Assembly: GCA_020633335.1 (NCBI GenBank)
Contig: JACKDU010000001.1
Span: 186,001 to 250,000 of the forward strand
Length of the DNA: 64,000 bases
From: Myxococcales bacterium
GTDB taxonomy: Bacteria; Myxococcota_A; Polyangia; Nannocystales; Nannocystaceae
Reading direction: 5' to 3'
Part shown: piece after piece, positions 40,496 to 49,191 of the stretch
Layout of the letters: every line of letters starts with the position of its first letter
Position numbering within the stretch: the stretch's first letter is position 1
The notes under the pieces: model-generated
The model's database searches: none
What the model saw: only the letters and a program-made list of their open reading frames with translations
What the model was told of the DNA's origin: nothing
Position numbers and translations under genes: made by a program

Positions 40496-40923
40496 CGATC
40501 CCCTGGGGCCTCCTCGGCACCGCCGGCCGCAAGCATAGCAACACCGTTCGACCGACAAGCCGGGGAAGCGGACGCGAATTTTTGCCTGGCCCACATCCGC
40601 GCCGACGATCGCGGCCATGGCCCGCGTCCGCAGGTTGCGCGAAATCGCGCGCTGTCGGCGCGCTCTCGTCGGTCTCGCGGGACCCCGGGGGCGACCCGTC
40701 CGCGACCGCGCTGCGGGATCTCGCGCGATCTGCACGCCTAGACGCCTCGGCTTGTTTCGTGTTTCTATTGGCGCTGCTAGTCGGCTCCGAAGGCTCGGGG
40801 CACGCTCGCTGGCCACCCGACTCTGGCGTTTGGCTCCACGTCCTCCCCTCAACTGACTGCACCTGCAGGCGCTCCTCCTCGACAGCGCCCTCTAGAGCTC
40901 CAAGGAAGCACGAAGGAAGCACC
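40496..40923. other. 428-nt divergent region upstream of the Roadblock-like gene
   Basis: No gene is supported; an in-frame upstream extension of the Roadblock-like gene is Arg/Pro/Ser-rich and lacks its fold. The region ends with an 11-nt tandem repeat (AAGGAAGCAC at 40902-40911 and 40913-40922), which duplicates the Shine-Dalgarno before ATG 40924. The length leaves room for a regulated 5' leader. Confidence 0.5.
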
Positions 40924-41319
40924 ATGAATCTCAAGCAAGTCAACGAGTGCCTCGCGGAAACGGAAGATCAGCTCATGGGCGGCCTCGCCGCCACCGACGT
41001 TTTCAGCAAGCAGTCGGGGATGTCGATCGCGGGCATCCGCACCGCCCCCAAGGCCTGCGCCCTCTTCAACGTCGTCTGCGAGCGGACGATCGACTCGGTC
41101 AAGAAGTCCGGCCTGCCGATCCCGCAGGAGCTCTCGTCGCTGATCATCACCCTCGGTGAGGACGAGAACGTCCTGATCGCGGTCATCGACATCGACACCA
41201 AGTACCGCTGGGGTCTGGCGATCGACCTGACGAAGACCTCGATGGGCGTCCTCATCTCGGTCGTCCTCCCGGACATGGTGCCCCGGCTCCGGAGCGCGCT
41301 CGGCTCGCGCGCGAGCTAG
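40924..41319 (+). CDS. Roadblock/LC7-like small protein
   Basis: 131 residues from ATG 40924 with a duplicated AGGAAG ribosome site. The order of elements (SGMSIAGIRTA strand, ALFNVVCERTIDSVKKSG helix, LSSLIITLGEDENVLIAVID strands, LVISVVLP-like strand and final helix) fits the Roadblock/LC7 fold of MglB-type proteins. Those partner small GTPases in myxobacterial polarity control; no GTPase gene is near here. It is followed by a strong terminator. Identification rests on pattern only. Confidence 0.6.
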   Translation: MNLKQVNECLAETEDQLMGGLAATDVFSKQSGMSIAGIRTAPKACALFNVVCERTIDSVKKSGLPIPQELSSLIITLGEDENVLIAVIDIDTKYRWGLAIDLTKTSMGVLISVVLPDMVPRLRSALGSRAS

Positions 41320-41340
41320 CCCCCTCCGACCGTCCGCCGC

Positions 41341-41380
41341 GAGGCCCTTCGTCTGCTGACGAGGGGCCTCGTCGTTTTTT
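41341..41380 (+). terminator. Strong rho-independent terminator
   Basis: GAGGCCC/GGGCCTC stem (41341-41370) with an inner CGTC/GACG stem, followed by a run of six T (41375-41380). It lies 22 nt after the Roadblock-like gene. Confidence 0.88.
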
Positions 41381-41405
41381 GAGCGCTAGCGACCCTGCGC
41401 CGGTC

Positions 41406-41500
41406 GTTGCCCATACACGCGCTAGACCGCGATGGGCGACATTGCCCGGCGCCTGCGAGCGACGACGAGTATCCAGGTTCGGGTCGCTTGCCTATACTCG
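41406..41500 (+). promoter_or_regulatory. Operator-like dyads and -10 element before the histidine kinase
   Basis: GTTGCCCAT (41406-41414) pairs with ATGGGCGAC (41432-41440) with one mismatch. CGAGTAT (41466-41472) pairs with ATACTCG (41494-41500). The latter overlaps TATACT (41493-41498), a good -10 hexamer 21 nt before GTG 41520. This suggests a regulated promoter for the kinase-tryptophanase-regulator operon. Confidence 0.45.
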
Positions 41501-41519
41501 ACGACGCCCCAAGCCGACG

Positions 41520-43541
41520 GTGTCCGACCTCGACAACATCCCGAACGTGCCGCTCATCCTCCACTCCCGTGGATTCGGTGAGTCAGCGGCGCTGCCCGCG
41601 ATTCGGGGGCTCCTGACCGAGCTCCGGGAGATCACGCGAGATCGCCTCCTCGCCCTCCTGGGGGACGAGGAGCGGCTTCATCCGCTGGTCGTCATCGTCG
41701 ACGACGAGCTGGTCGAAGCGCCAGGCAAGGCCGAGCTCCCGCCGCGGATCCGTTCGTGGCGCTCGCTCCGGCTGGTGTCGATCACGAGCGCGCCGATCGC
41801 CGACGATCCCACCGTCCCCGACGACAAGCTGACCGCGGAGCCAGGTCCCGGAGAGGCGCCGGCGGAGCTCGCTCGCCTGGTCCGCGGGGCGCTCCGCGAG
41901 GCGGCCTTCGAGGCCCGCAACCGCCGCCTCGAGCGCGAGCTGCGGGTCCGCTCGGCGCAGATCCACGAGCTCAACCGGATCGGCGTCGCCCTCTCGACCG
42001 AGCGGGACCACGAGCGCCTCCTCGATCGGATCCTCCACTCGCTCCGCGAGCTCACCGGCGCCGACGCCGGCTCGCTCTTCCTCTCCGAGGAGGGGCCCGA
42101 GGGCCAGAAGCTCCTCCGCTTCACGGTCGCCCAGAACGACTCGATCGAGACCCCGGCGCTGGTCCGCTTCACGATGCCGATGAACACGGCGACGGTCGCC
42201 GGCTACGTCGCCTGCTCGGGCGAGCCGCTCAACATCCCCGACGTCTACAACATCCCCGAGGACGCGCCCTACTCCTTCAACAAGGGCTTCGACCAGCGCA
42301 CCGGCTACCGCACCCAGTCGATGCTGGTGCTGCCGATGCGCAACCAGCTCGGGGACGTGATGGGCGTCGTCCAGCTGATCAACAAGCGGGGCTCGGAGGA
42401 GCGGCTGCCGGAGCCGCCGCACCTCTGCCGCGACATCATCCCCTTCGACGACCTCTCGACCGAGCTCTCGACCTCGCTGACCTCGCAGGCGGCGGTGTGC
42501 ATCGAGAACAACGTCCTCTACGAGGGCCTCCAGGGGAACATCGCCGAGCTCAAGGACACCCAGGCGCAGCTCGTCCAGAGCGAGAAGCTGGCGAGCCTCG
42601 GCCAGCTCACCGCCGGCGTCGCCCACGAGATCAACAACCCGCTCGCCTTCACCCGCAACAACACCCACCTCGCGGCCGAGCGGATCAACTCGGCCGCCCG
42701 CCGCCTCGCGGTCGAGGAGTGGCTGCGCAACGAGGACGACGCGGCGCTCCCCGATCGGATCCGCGAGGGCGACGCGATCCTCAAGTCGCTCCTCGAGGAC
42801 CAGGGCCTGCGCGACGACGTCAAGGAGGTCATGAGCGAGCTCTCCGACCTCCGCGGCCACGAGCGCGTCGAGCTCATGGGCCAGTTCATGGACTACGTGA
42901 AGCAGCGCAAGGACATGGAGGAGGGGACCCTGCGCAACCTCATGGGCCGGGTGCGGGTCCTCCTCGACGAGAGCTTCATCGGCCTCGGCCGGGTCGCCGA
43001 GATCGTCCGCGGCCTCCGCAACTTCTCGCGCCTCGACGAGGCGACCTTCCAGGACGCGGACATCGACGAGGGGATCCGCCAGACCATGATGATCCTCCGC
43101 GAGCCGGCGCGGGAGCAGTCGGTCAACCTGATCGCCGACCTCGGCCTGACCCGCACCTACCCCTGCTTCCCGGCCAAGCTCAACCAGGTGATCCTGAACC
43201 TGGTCAATAACGCGATCGACGCCTCCCCCAAGGGGAGCGACGTCACCGTGATCACCCGCGAGCGGAACGGCTTCGTGGAGATCTTCGTGCGCGACAGCGG
43301 CCACGGGATCCCTGAGCACATTCGCACCAAGATCTTCGATCCGTTCTTTACGACCAAGCCAGTGGGCAAGGGCACCGGGCTCGGTCTCTCGATCAGCTAT
43401 CGGATCATCCAAGAGCACCAGGGCAAGATCGCCGTGGACCCCAACGAGAACGGCGTTGGCGTAGTATTCTCGATCCGGATTCCTGTTCGTCAGCCGGAGC
43501 AAGCAGAGGGCAAGCAGGCGGCCGTCGCGGAGGTTCAATGA
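41520..43541 (+). CDS. GAF-domain sensor histidine kinase of the tryptophanase operon
   Basis: 673 residues from GTG 41520. The N-terminal 150 residues are receiver-like in outline (LHPLVVIVDDELVEAP, RLVSITSAP) but without clear phospho-acceptor. A GAF domain (about 180-340, LLDRILHSLRELTGADAGSLFL) leads to the dimerisation helix with His369 in GVAHEINNPLAFTRNN, a long helical insert (about 390-450), and the HATPase domain (NLVNNAIDASP, DSGHGIP, GTGLGLSIS). The GAF pocket may bind a small molecule. Its stop overlaps the tryptophanase start (ATGA), so the pair is translationally coupled. It carries two dispersed dyads near its 5' end. Confidence 0.9.
   Translation: MSDLDNIPNVPLILHSRGFGESAALPAIRGLLTELREITRDRLLALLGDEERLHPLVVIVDDELVEAPGKAELPPRIRSWRSLRLVSITSAPIADDPTVPDDKLTAEPGPGEAPAELARLVRGALREAAFEARNRRLERELRVRSAQIHELNRIGVALSTERDHERLLDRILHSLRELTGADAGSLFLSEEGPEGQKLLRFTVAQNDSIETPALVRFTMPMNTATVAGYVACSGEPLNIPDVYNIPEDAPYSFNKGFDQRTGYRTQSMLVLPMRNQLGDVMGVVQLINKRGSEERLPEPPHLCRDIIPFDDLSTELSTSLTSQAAVCIENNVLYEGLQGNIAELKDTQAQLVQSEKLASLGQLTAGVAHEINNPLAFTRNNTHLAAERINSAARRLAVEEWLRNEDDAALPDRIREGDAILKSLLEDQGLRDDVKEVMSELSDLRGHERVELMGQFMDYVKQRKDMEEGTLRNLMGRVRVLLDESFIGLGRVAEIVRGLRNFSRLDEATFQDADIDEGIRQTMMILREPAREQSVNLIADLGLTRTYPCFPAKLNQVILNLVNNAIDASPKGSDVTVITRERNGFVEIFVRDSGHGIPEHIRTKIFDPFFTTKPVGKGTGLGLSISYRIIQEHQGKIAVDPNENGVGVVFSIRIPVRQPEQAEGKQAAVAEVQ
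41827..41846. repeat. Dispersed 20-bp dyad
   Basis: AGCTGACC-GCGG-AGCCAGGT matches 12 of 16 arm positions. A weaker copy (41707-41726, GAAG spacer) lies 120 bp upstream in the same gene. Confidence 0.4.
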
Positions 43542-44923
43542 GGAGTAGGGAGCGCCTGGTTATTCCGTACCGCTCGAAGGTCGTCGAGCCGATCAGCCTG
43601 CTGCCGCGGGAGGAGCGTCTCCGACGCATCGAGGCGGCCGGGCTCAACGTCTTCCGCCTGCGCTCGTCGGACGTCTATATCGACCTCCTGACCGACAGCG
43701 GCACCGGCGCGATCTCGTCGTCGCAGCTCTCACGAGCGATGCTCGGCGACGAGAGCTACGCCGGCTCGCGCTCCTTCGAGGAGATGCAGCAGCAGGTCAA
43801 GGAGACGCTCGGCTTCCCCTTCACGATCCCGGTCCACCAGGGCCGGGCCGCCGAGCAGGTCCTCAACTACGTGATGATCCGGCGCCACATGTTCGTGCCG
43901 GGCAACACCCACTTCGACACGACGAAGGCCCACATCGAGCTCGCCGAGGGTCGGGCGATCGACTGCACGATCGACGCCGGCCGGAGCTCGGAGGGGACCT
44001 ACCCCTTCAAGGGGAACGTCGCGGTCTCGAAGCTCGAGCGGGTGATCGAGAAGTACGGCGCGCGCCACATCGCCTACATCTTGATCACGATCACCTGCAA
44101 CTCGGGCGGCGGCCAGCCGGTGTCGATGCAGAACATCCGTGATGTGCGGGCGCTGGCCTCGGCCCACGGCCTGCCGCTGGTCTTCGACGCCGCCCGCTTC
44201 GCCGAGAACGCGTACTTCATCAAGGACCGCGAGCCCGGCTACCAGAACAAGTCGATCCCCGAGATCGTCCACGAGATGTTCGGCTACGCCGACGCCTGCA
44301 CGATGAGCGCGAAGAAGGACGCGATCGTGCCGATGGGCGGCTTCATCGCCTGCCGCGACGAGGAGCTCTACGAGCGCCTCAAGACCCCGGCGATCATCTT
44401 CGAGGGCTACTTCACCTACGGCGGCATGTCCGGCGCGGACATGGAGATGCTCGCCCAGGGCCTCCGCGAGGTGGTCGACGAGGCGTATTTGACCTACCGC
44501 GTCGGTCAGGTCCGCCGCTTCGGCGAGCTCCTCCAGTCCTACGGCGTCCCGGTCGTCGAGCCGATCGGCGGCCACGCGGTCTTCATCGACGGCCGGAAAT
44601 TCTTCCCCAACGTCCCCGAGGACGAGTTCCCGGCCCAGCTCCTCTGCGCCGAGCTCTACAAGGAGGGCGGCGTCCGGGCGGTCGAGGTCGGGTCGGTGCT
44701 CGTCGGCCGCGACCCTGACACCGGCGAGAACATCCGCCCCTCCCTTGACCTATGTCGCCTGACGATCCCCCGGAGGGTGTACACTTTCGAGCATCTGGAG
44801 TACGTCGCCGACGCCATCCGCACGGTCTTCGAGGAAAAAGGCAAGAGCATGAAGCGCGGGATCTGCTTTGATCAAGAGGCCGAGGGGATCCGCCACTTCT
44901 CGTCGACGTTCCGCTACCTTTAG
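43538..44923 (+). CDS. tnaA: Tryptophanase (tryptophan indole-lyase)
   Basis: 461 residues, full length for the family. The PLP lysine is Lys260 in SAKKDAIVPMGG. The fold landmarks are IDLLTDSGTGA, PVHQGRAAEQ and DAARFAENAYFIK. Three positions distinguish tryptophanase from tyrosine phenol-lyase, and all match tryptophanase. Asp127 (FDTTK) stands where TPL has Thr124. Val384 (RAVEVGS) stands where TPL has Arg381. His453 (IRHFSS) stands where TPL has Phe448. It splits tryptophan into indole, pyruvate and ammonia. It lies between, and is coupled to, a histidine kinase and a response regulator. No tnaB permease or TnaC leader is seen. Confidence 0.92.
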   Translation: MRSRERLVIPYRSKVVEPISLLPREERLRRIEAAGLNVFRLRSSDVYIDLLTDSGTGAISSSQLSRAMLGDESYAGSRSFEEMQQQVKETLGFPFTIPVHQGRAAEQVLNYVMIRRHMFVPGNTHFDTTKAHIELAEGRAIDCTIDAGRSSEGTYPFKGNVAVSKLERVIEKYGARHIAYILITITCNSGGGQPVSMQNIRDVRALASAHGLPLVFDAARFAENAYFIKDREPGYQNKSIPEIVHEMFGYADACTMSAKKDAIVPMGGFIACRDEELYERLKTPAIIFEGYFTYGGMSGADMEMLAQGLREVVDEAYLTYRVGQVRRFGELLQSYGVPVVEPIGGHAVFIDGRKFFPNVPEDEFPAQLLCAELYKEGGVRAVEVGSVLVGRDPDTGENIRPSLDLCRLTIPRRVYTFEHLEYVADAIRTVFEEKGKSMKRGICFDQEAEGIRHFSSTFRYL

Positions 44924-44936
44924 GGAGGGTCCACAA

Positions 44937-45404
44937 ATGGGTTGGAAGAGTTTCAAGAAGACGGGGCAGGTCCAGGCGGACTCGAAGCTCGCGAACCTGG
45001 GCCTCCTCATCGTTGACGACGAGCGATCGATCGTCACCACCCTCGAGGAGAGCTTCCGCGGGCTCTTCCGGATCTACACCGCGACCAGCGGTCCGGAGGC
45101 GCTGAAGATCTTCCGCGACAACGAGATCCACCTGATCGTCAGCGACCAGCGGATGCCCGAGATGACGGGCATCGAGCTCTTCTCGCAGATCAAGGAGATC
45201 AACCCGACGACGATCCGGATCCTCCTCACCGGCTACGCCGACATCAACGCGGTGATCCGCGGGGTGAACGAGGGGCTCCTCTGGAAGTACGTCACCAAGC
45301 CCTGGAACGCCGAGGACCTCAAGGCCCTCGTCCGCGAGGGCGCTCGCAAGTACTACAAGGACGCCGGCCTCGACGTCCCTTCGTTCCGGATCCTCGGCGC
45401 CTGA
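44937..45404 (+). CDS. Single-domain-like response regulator of the tryptophanase operon
   Basis: 155 residues from ATG 44937, with GGGAGGG 7 nt upstream and 13 nt after the tryptophanase stop. The receiver has phospho-acceptor Asp70 in LIVSDQRMPEMTG, the LLTGYAD switch and the KPW lysine. SDQRMPxMTG is typical of the RpfG-like receiver group. There is no output domain beyond a short C-terminal helix, so it likely acts by contact with another protein, like CheY. It is the probable target of the upstream GAF kinase. Confidence 0.9.
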   Translation: MGWKSFKKTGQVQADSKLANLGLLIVDDERSIVTTLEESFRGLFRIYTATSGPEALKIFRDNEIHLIVSDQRMPEMTGIELFSQIKEINPTTIRILLTGYADINAVIRGVNEGLLWKYVTKPWNAEDLKALVREGARKYYKDAGLDVPSFRILGA

Positions 45405-45495
45405 GCCGGGCGCGACCCCTTCGGCGGCACCGACCCTCCCGACCCTCCGCCGCCGACCGAGGCCTCGCCCCCCCGCCCTCGCCGAAGAGCCCTCC

Positions 45496-45526
45496 CGAGC
45501 CCGCTGCGCGCCCCGCAGCGGGCTCG
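45496..45526 (+). terminator. Perfect 12-bp hairpin after the response regulator
   Basis: CGAGCCCGCTGC (45496-45507) and GCAGCGGGCTCG (45515-45526) with a 7-nt loop. No T-tract. It closes the kinase-tryptophanase-regulator operon. Confidence 0.6.
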
Positions 45527-45588
45527 CTGCGTCACGCCCCGCGGCCGCGTACGCGGTGTAGAGTATCCGCCCGACCCGCGGAGCTCCC

Positions 45589-46164
45589 ATGACCCGACTC
45601 CTCGCCCGCGCCTGGCTCCGCCTCAACGGCTGGCACACCAGCGGCACGATCGATCACAAGAAGTTCGTCCTCATCGCCGCGCCCCACACCTCGAACTGGG
45701 ATCTGATCTTCATGCTCGCGGTCGCGGCTGACATGGGGGTCCGGGTCCGCTGGCTCGGCAAGCACACCCTCTTCTCCCCGCCCTTCGGCTGGCTCTTCCG
45801 CTGGCTCGGCGGGATCCCGGTCGATCGCCGCTCGCGCCACAACCTGGTCGAGCAGGCCGCCCAGCACCTCCGCGACGCCGACGCGATGATCCTCGCGGTC
45901 CCGCCGGAGGGCACCCGCAAGAAGGTCGAGTACTGGAAGTCGGGCTTCTACTGGATCGCCCACCAGGCGCAGGTGCCGATCGCCCTCGGCTTCCTCGACT
46001 TCGGCGGCAAGGCGGGCGGCGTCGGCGGCTACCTGATGCCGACCGGAGATGTCTCAAAGGACATGGACGTCCTGCGGGCCTTCTACGCCGACAAGCGGGG
46101 CAAGCACCCCGAGCGCGAGAGCCTCCCGCGCCTCCGCGAGGAGGGTCGGGAGGCCGCCGCCTAG
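45589..46164 (+). CDS. Small 1-acylglycerol-phosphate acyltransferase-like protein
   Basis: 191 residues, the short soluble or peripheral branch of PlsC-type acyltransferases. It has catalytic HxxxxD in PHTSNWDL, GGIPVDRRSR, and PPEGTR for phosphate binding. There is no clear membrane helix. It probably acylates a lysolipid at the inner membrane, but it resembles the acyltransferase-like proteins of unknown acceptor. A dispersed dyad (46047-46066) is embedded. It heads a run of same-strand genes up to 51310. Confidence 0.8.
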   Translation: MTRLLARAWLRLNGWHTSGTIDHKKFVLIAAPHTSNWDLIFMLAVAADMGVRVRWLGKHTLFSPPFGWLFRWLGGIPVDRRSRHNLVEQAAQHLRDADAMILAVPPEGTRKKVEYWKSGFYWIAHQAQVPIALGFLDFGGKAGGVGGYLMPTGDVSKDMDVLRAFYADKRGKHPERESLPRLREEGREAAA

Positions 46165-46182
46165 GCGGCGCCGGGGGGCGCT

Positions 46183-46935
46183 GTGCCGCGGATCGACCGG
46201 ATCTTGGCCCACAACCTCCGCCTGCCGCGGCGCCTGGCGACCCGCCTCTTCCGCGAGGGGCGGGTGCGCAGGGCCGACGGCGAGGAGCTCCGCGACCCGA
46301 CCCTCAAGGTCGCGCCGGGCGAGCTGCCGCTCGCGCTCGTCGTCGACGACGAGCCCTGCCTCCTCCGCGCCCGCTACCACCTCCTCCAGCACAAGCCGAT
46401 CGGGGTGGTCACCGCCCTCCGCGACGATCGCCACCCGACTGTGCGCGAGCTCCTCGGCGAGGTGCCGCTGGTCGACGATCTCCGGCCGATCGGCCGCCTC
46501 GACCGCGACGTCTCCGGCCTCCTCCTCTGGACCACCGAGGGGGATCTCCTCCACCGCCTCACGCACCCGCGCTACGCGGTCCCGCGGGTCTACCAGGCCG
46601 CGCTCGCGCGCCCCTTCGCGCCGCTCCCGAGCGACGGGGTGCTCGCGCTCGACGACGGCTACGTCCCGCAGATCCACGCGCTCGAGGCCCTCGAGGCGAG
46701 CGACGCCCACCCGGCGCTGGCGATCCCGCCCGAGACCGCCGCGCTCGCGACGATCACCGTGAGCAGCGGGCAATTCCACGAGGTGAAGCGGATCTTCGCG
46801 GCCCTCGGCTCCGAGGTCGTCGGCCTCGCTCGGGTCGCCTACGGCCCGGTCACCCTGCCGCCGGAGCTGCCGGCGGGCGAGCATCAGGAGATCGATCTCC
46901 ACGCGATCTTCGCCGATCTCCACCCGACCCGCTGA
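46183..46935 (+). CDS. RsuA-family pseudouridine synthase
   Basis: 250 residues from GTG 46183, 18 nt after the acyltransferase. An S4-like N-terminal RNA-binding domain (RIDRILAHNLRLPRRLATRLF) precedes the catalytic domain with Asp in GRLDRDVSGLLL, and the late SGQFHEVKRIFAALG motif. The family isomerises a specific uridine in rRNA to pseudouridine (RsuA: 16S U516). The exact target site is inferred from family only. Confidence 0.85.
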   Translation: MPRIDRILAHNLRLPRRLATRLFREGRVRRADGEELRDPTLKVAPGELPLALVVDDEPCLLRARYHLLQHKPIGVVTALRDDRHPTVRELLGEVPLVDDLRPIGRLDRDVSGLLLWTTEGDLLHRLTHPRYAVPRVYQAALARPFAPLPSDGVLALDDGYVPQIHALEALEASDAHPALAIPPETAALATITVSSGQFHEVKRIFAALGSEVVGLARVAYGPVTLPPELPAGEHQEIDLHAIFADLHPTR

Positions 46936-46981
46936 GCGCGCCTCCTTGGCCGCTGGCGGGGGATCGGGCATCGTCGGGGGG

Positions 46982-48391
46982 ATGCGCCCTCTCGCACTCC
47001 TCCTCGCGGCGGCGGCGGCTGCGTCGCTCGCCTGCGCCGGCGCCCGCGAGGGCGCGACCGACGAGCCGGCGGCGCCGATCTGCCCGGTCCCCGAGCGGGC
47101 GATCGCCCCGGCGTCGAGCGGCCCCGCGGCCGGGCTGCCGCCGGCGATCGCCGGTCCGCGCGCGCTCCTCCTCCGCGGCGCCCGGGTGATCGACGGCGGC
47201 GGCGGGCCGCCCCGGCCTGGCCTCGATATCCTGGTCGATGAGACAGGGCTTATCGTCAAGGTCGCGGCTGGGATCGCCGCGCCCGCGGACGCCGAGGTGA
47301 TCGACGTCGGCGGCCGAACGGTCCTCCCCGGCCTCATCGACGCCCACACCCACCTCCTCTCCGAGCCGGCGTCGAGCTTCCCGGCGCTGGTCACCCGCGG
47401 GGCCCGCGAGGGCGAGGCCGATCGCGCGCTGCGGGGGGCGGCGAACGCCTGGGCGACCCTCCAGGCGGGGTTCACGACGGTCCGCAACGTCGGCGGGACC
47501 CTCGCGGATCGCTCGCTCCGCGACGCGATCGACGCGGGCCGCCTCCCGGGGCCGCGGATGCTGGTCGCCAACCACTCGATCGGCATCACCGGCGGGCACT
47601 GCGATCACACCAACGGCCTCCACCCCGAGAAGATCCCGGCCGAGCCCGACTTCACCCGGGGGATCGCCGACGGCCCCGACGGCGTCCGCAAGGCGGTCCG
47701 TTACCAGATCAAGCAGGGGGCCGACGTGATCAAGATCTGCGCGACCGGCGGGGTGCTCTCGCAGGGGGACGGCGTCGGCGCGCCCCAGCTCAGCGCCGAG
47801 GAGATGCGGGCGATCGTCGACGAGGCGGGCCGGGCCGAGCGCAAGGTCGCCGCCCACGCCCACGGCACCCAGGGGATCCGCGACGCGGTCCTCGCCGGGG
47901 TCCACAGCGTCGAGCACGGGTCGATCCTCGACCCGCCGACCGTCGCGCTGATGAAGAAGCGCGGGGTCTTCCTGGTGCCGACGACCTACGTCGGCCGCTA
48001 CGTCGAGGGCGCGGCCGAGGCCGGTCGCCTCTCGCCGGACTCGGCGGCGAAGGCCCAGGCGATCGCCCCGCGGATGCGCGAGAGCTTTCGCCTGGCCTAC
48101 AAGTCAGGTGTAAAGATCGCCAACGGATCGGACGCCGGCGTCTTCCCCCACGGCGACAACGCGCTCGAGCTCGCGGAGATGGTCGAGCTCGGGATGAGCC
48201 CGGCCGACGCGATCGTCGCGGCGACCGCGAGCGCGGCCGAGCTCCTCGGCCTCGCCGATGTCGGCCGGATCGCCGAGGGCAAGGTCGGCGACCTGATCGT
48301 CGTCGACGGCGACCCGCTGGCCGACATCCGCGCCCTCCAGGCGCCGGCGCTGGTGGTCAAGGGCGGGCGGGTCTACGTCCGGCGCTTCTAG
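46982..48391 (+). CDS. Exported metal-dependent amidohydrolase lipoprotein
   Basis: 469 residues from ATG 46982. Signal peptide with lipobox at LAC. The amidohydrolase TIM-barrel metal ligands are present: HxH in DAHTHLL, the carboxylated-Lys candidate in DVIKICATGG, His in AAHAHG and SVEHGS, and Asp in NGSDAGVF. The closest known subgroups are imidazolonepropionase-like/prolidase-type dipeptidases. It may hydrolyse peptides or cyclic amides in the periplasm. Two dispersed dyads (47229-47248, 48090-48109) lie within. Confidence 0.85.
   Translation: MRPLALLLAAAAAASLACAGAREGATDEPAAPICPVPERAIAPASSGPAAGLPPAIAGPRALLLRGARVIDGGGGPPRPGLDILVDETGLIVKVAAGIAAPADAEVIDVGGRTVLPGLIDAHTHLLSEPASSFPALVTRGAREGEADRALRGAANAWATLQAGFTTVRNVGGTLADRSLRDAIDAGRLPGPRMLVANHSIGITGGHCDHTNGLHPEKIPAEPDFTRGIADGPDGVRKAVRYQIKQGADVIKICATGGVLSQGDGVGAPQLSAEEMRAIVDEAGRAERKVAAHAHGTQGIRDAVLAGVHSVEHGSILDPPTVALMKKRGVFLVPTTYVGRYVEGAAEAGRLSPDSAAKAQAIAPRMRESFRLAYKSGVKIANGSDAGVFPHGDNALELAEMVELGMSPADAIVAATASAAELLGLADVGRIAEGKVGDLIVVDGDPLADIRALQAPALVVKGGRVYVRRF
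48090..48109. repeat. Dispersed 20-bp dyad
   Basis: GCCTGGCC-TACA-AGTCAGGT matches 12 of 16 arm positions. The local codons TCA GGT GTA are rare in this window. Confidence 0.45.
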
Positions 48392-48408
48392 CGGGGCATC
48401 GAGCCCCG
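48390..48408 (+). terminator. Short GC hairpin at the amidohydrolase stop
   Basis: GCGGGGC/GCCCCGC with an ATCGA loop begins at the last base of the stop codon. No T-tract. Confidence 0.45.
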
Positions 48409-48591
48409 CGGCGAGCATGGGTCGGCGGGCCTCGGCGCGGGTCGAGCGCGAGTCGAGCGCAGGGCCGCGGGCTGCGCGAGCTCCTGCCCCTCGTTGGGCC
48501 CCGCGCGTGCGCCCGCGGAGGCCGTCATCTTCGGCGAGAAACGACGATTGAGGGGCTTCCGCGCCCCGTCTGTGCCATCATCGCCGGGCCG

Positions 48592-49191
48592 GTGGCCTCG
48601 CTCTACGACCTGCCGCTCGACCTCGGCGCCCGCCTCGACAGGGTCGCGGATCCCCTCCCGGATCCCGCGCCGCTCCGCTACGCCGCGGTCCTCGCCCCGA
48701 TCCTGCCGGCGCGCGAGCCCGACGAGGGGCCGCGCCTCCTCCTCATCGAGCGCTCGGGTTCGCTGCGCAAGCACGCCGGTCAGCTCGCCTTCCCCGGCGG
48801 CAAGCCGGAGCCCGGCGACCGCGACCTCCTCGACACCGCGCTCCGCGAGGCCGAGGAGGAGGTCGCGCTCGATCGCCGCCTGGTCCGGGTGCTCGGCCGC
48901 CTCGGGGCGGTGCCGACCCCGAGCGGCTTCCTCATCGTCCCCTTCGTCGCCCGCGTCGTCGCCCCCTGGGAGCCGCGCTGGAGCGTCGGCGGCGAGGTGG
49001 CGGGCGCGCTGACGCCGAGCCTGCGGGTCCTCAGCGATCCCGGGCGCTACACCCACCGCGGCAGCGCCGAGTGGCAGGGGCGGCACTACGACCTCCACGA
49101 GTTCGCGATCCACGACCCGCCCCTCTGGGGGGCGACCGCGCGGATGGTCTACGATCTCCTCGAGCGCCTCGAGCTCCAGCCGCGACCGTGA
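48592..49191 (+). CDS. Nudix hydrolase, CoA pyrophosphatase (NudL) type
   Basis: 199 residues from GTG 48592. The Nudix box GGKPEPGDRDLLDTALREAEEE is in consensus order (split here for length: GGKPEPGD, then REAEEE). The CoA-specific signature LLIERSGSLRKHAGQLAFPGG, matching the UPF0035 pattern, precedes it. It likely splits CoA or oxidised CoA into phosphopantetheine and 3',5'-ADP. Its stop overlaps the QueG start by 4 nt. Confidence 0.85.
   Translation: MASLYDLPLDLGARLDRVADPLPDPAPLRYAAVLAPILPAREPDEGPRLLLIERSGSLRKHAGQLAFPGGKPEPGDRDLLDTALREAEEEVALDRRLVRVLGRLGAVPTPSGFLIVPFVARVVAPWEPRWSVGGEVAGALTPSLRVLSDPGRYTHRGSAEWQGRHYDLHEFAIHDPPLWGATARMVYDLLERLELQPRP

Noticed and set aside
44426..44445. Palindrome CATGTCCG-GCG-CGGACATG in the tryptophanase gene as a member of the dyad family
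   Set aside because: The spacer length differs, and the codons encode family-conserved residues (GGMSGADMEM), so chance is likely.
43538..44923. Tyrosine phenol-lyase as the identity of the PLP lyase
   Set aside because: Its three diagnostic positions carry Asp, Val and His as in tryptophanase, not Thr, Arg and Phe as in tyrosine phenol-lyase.
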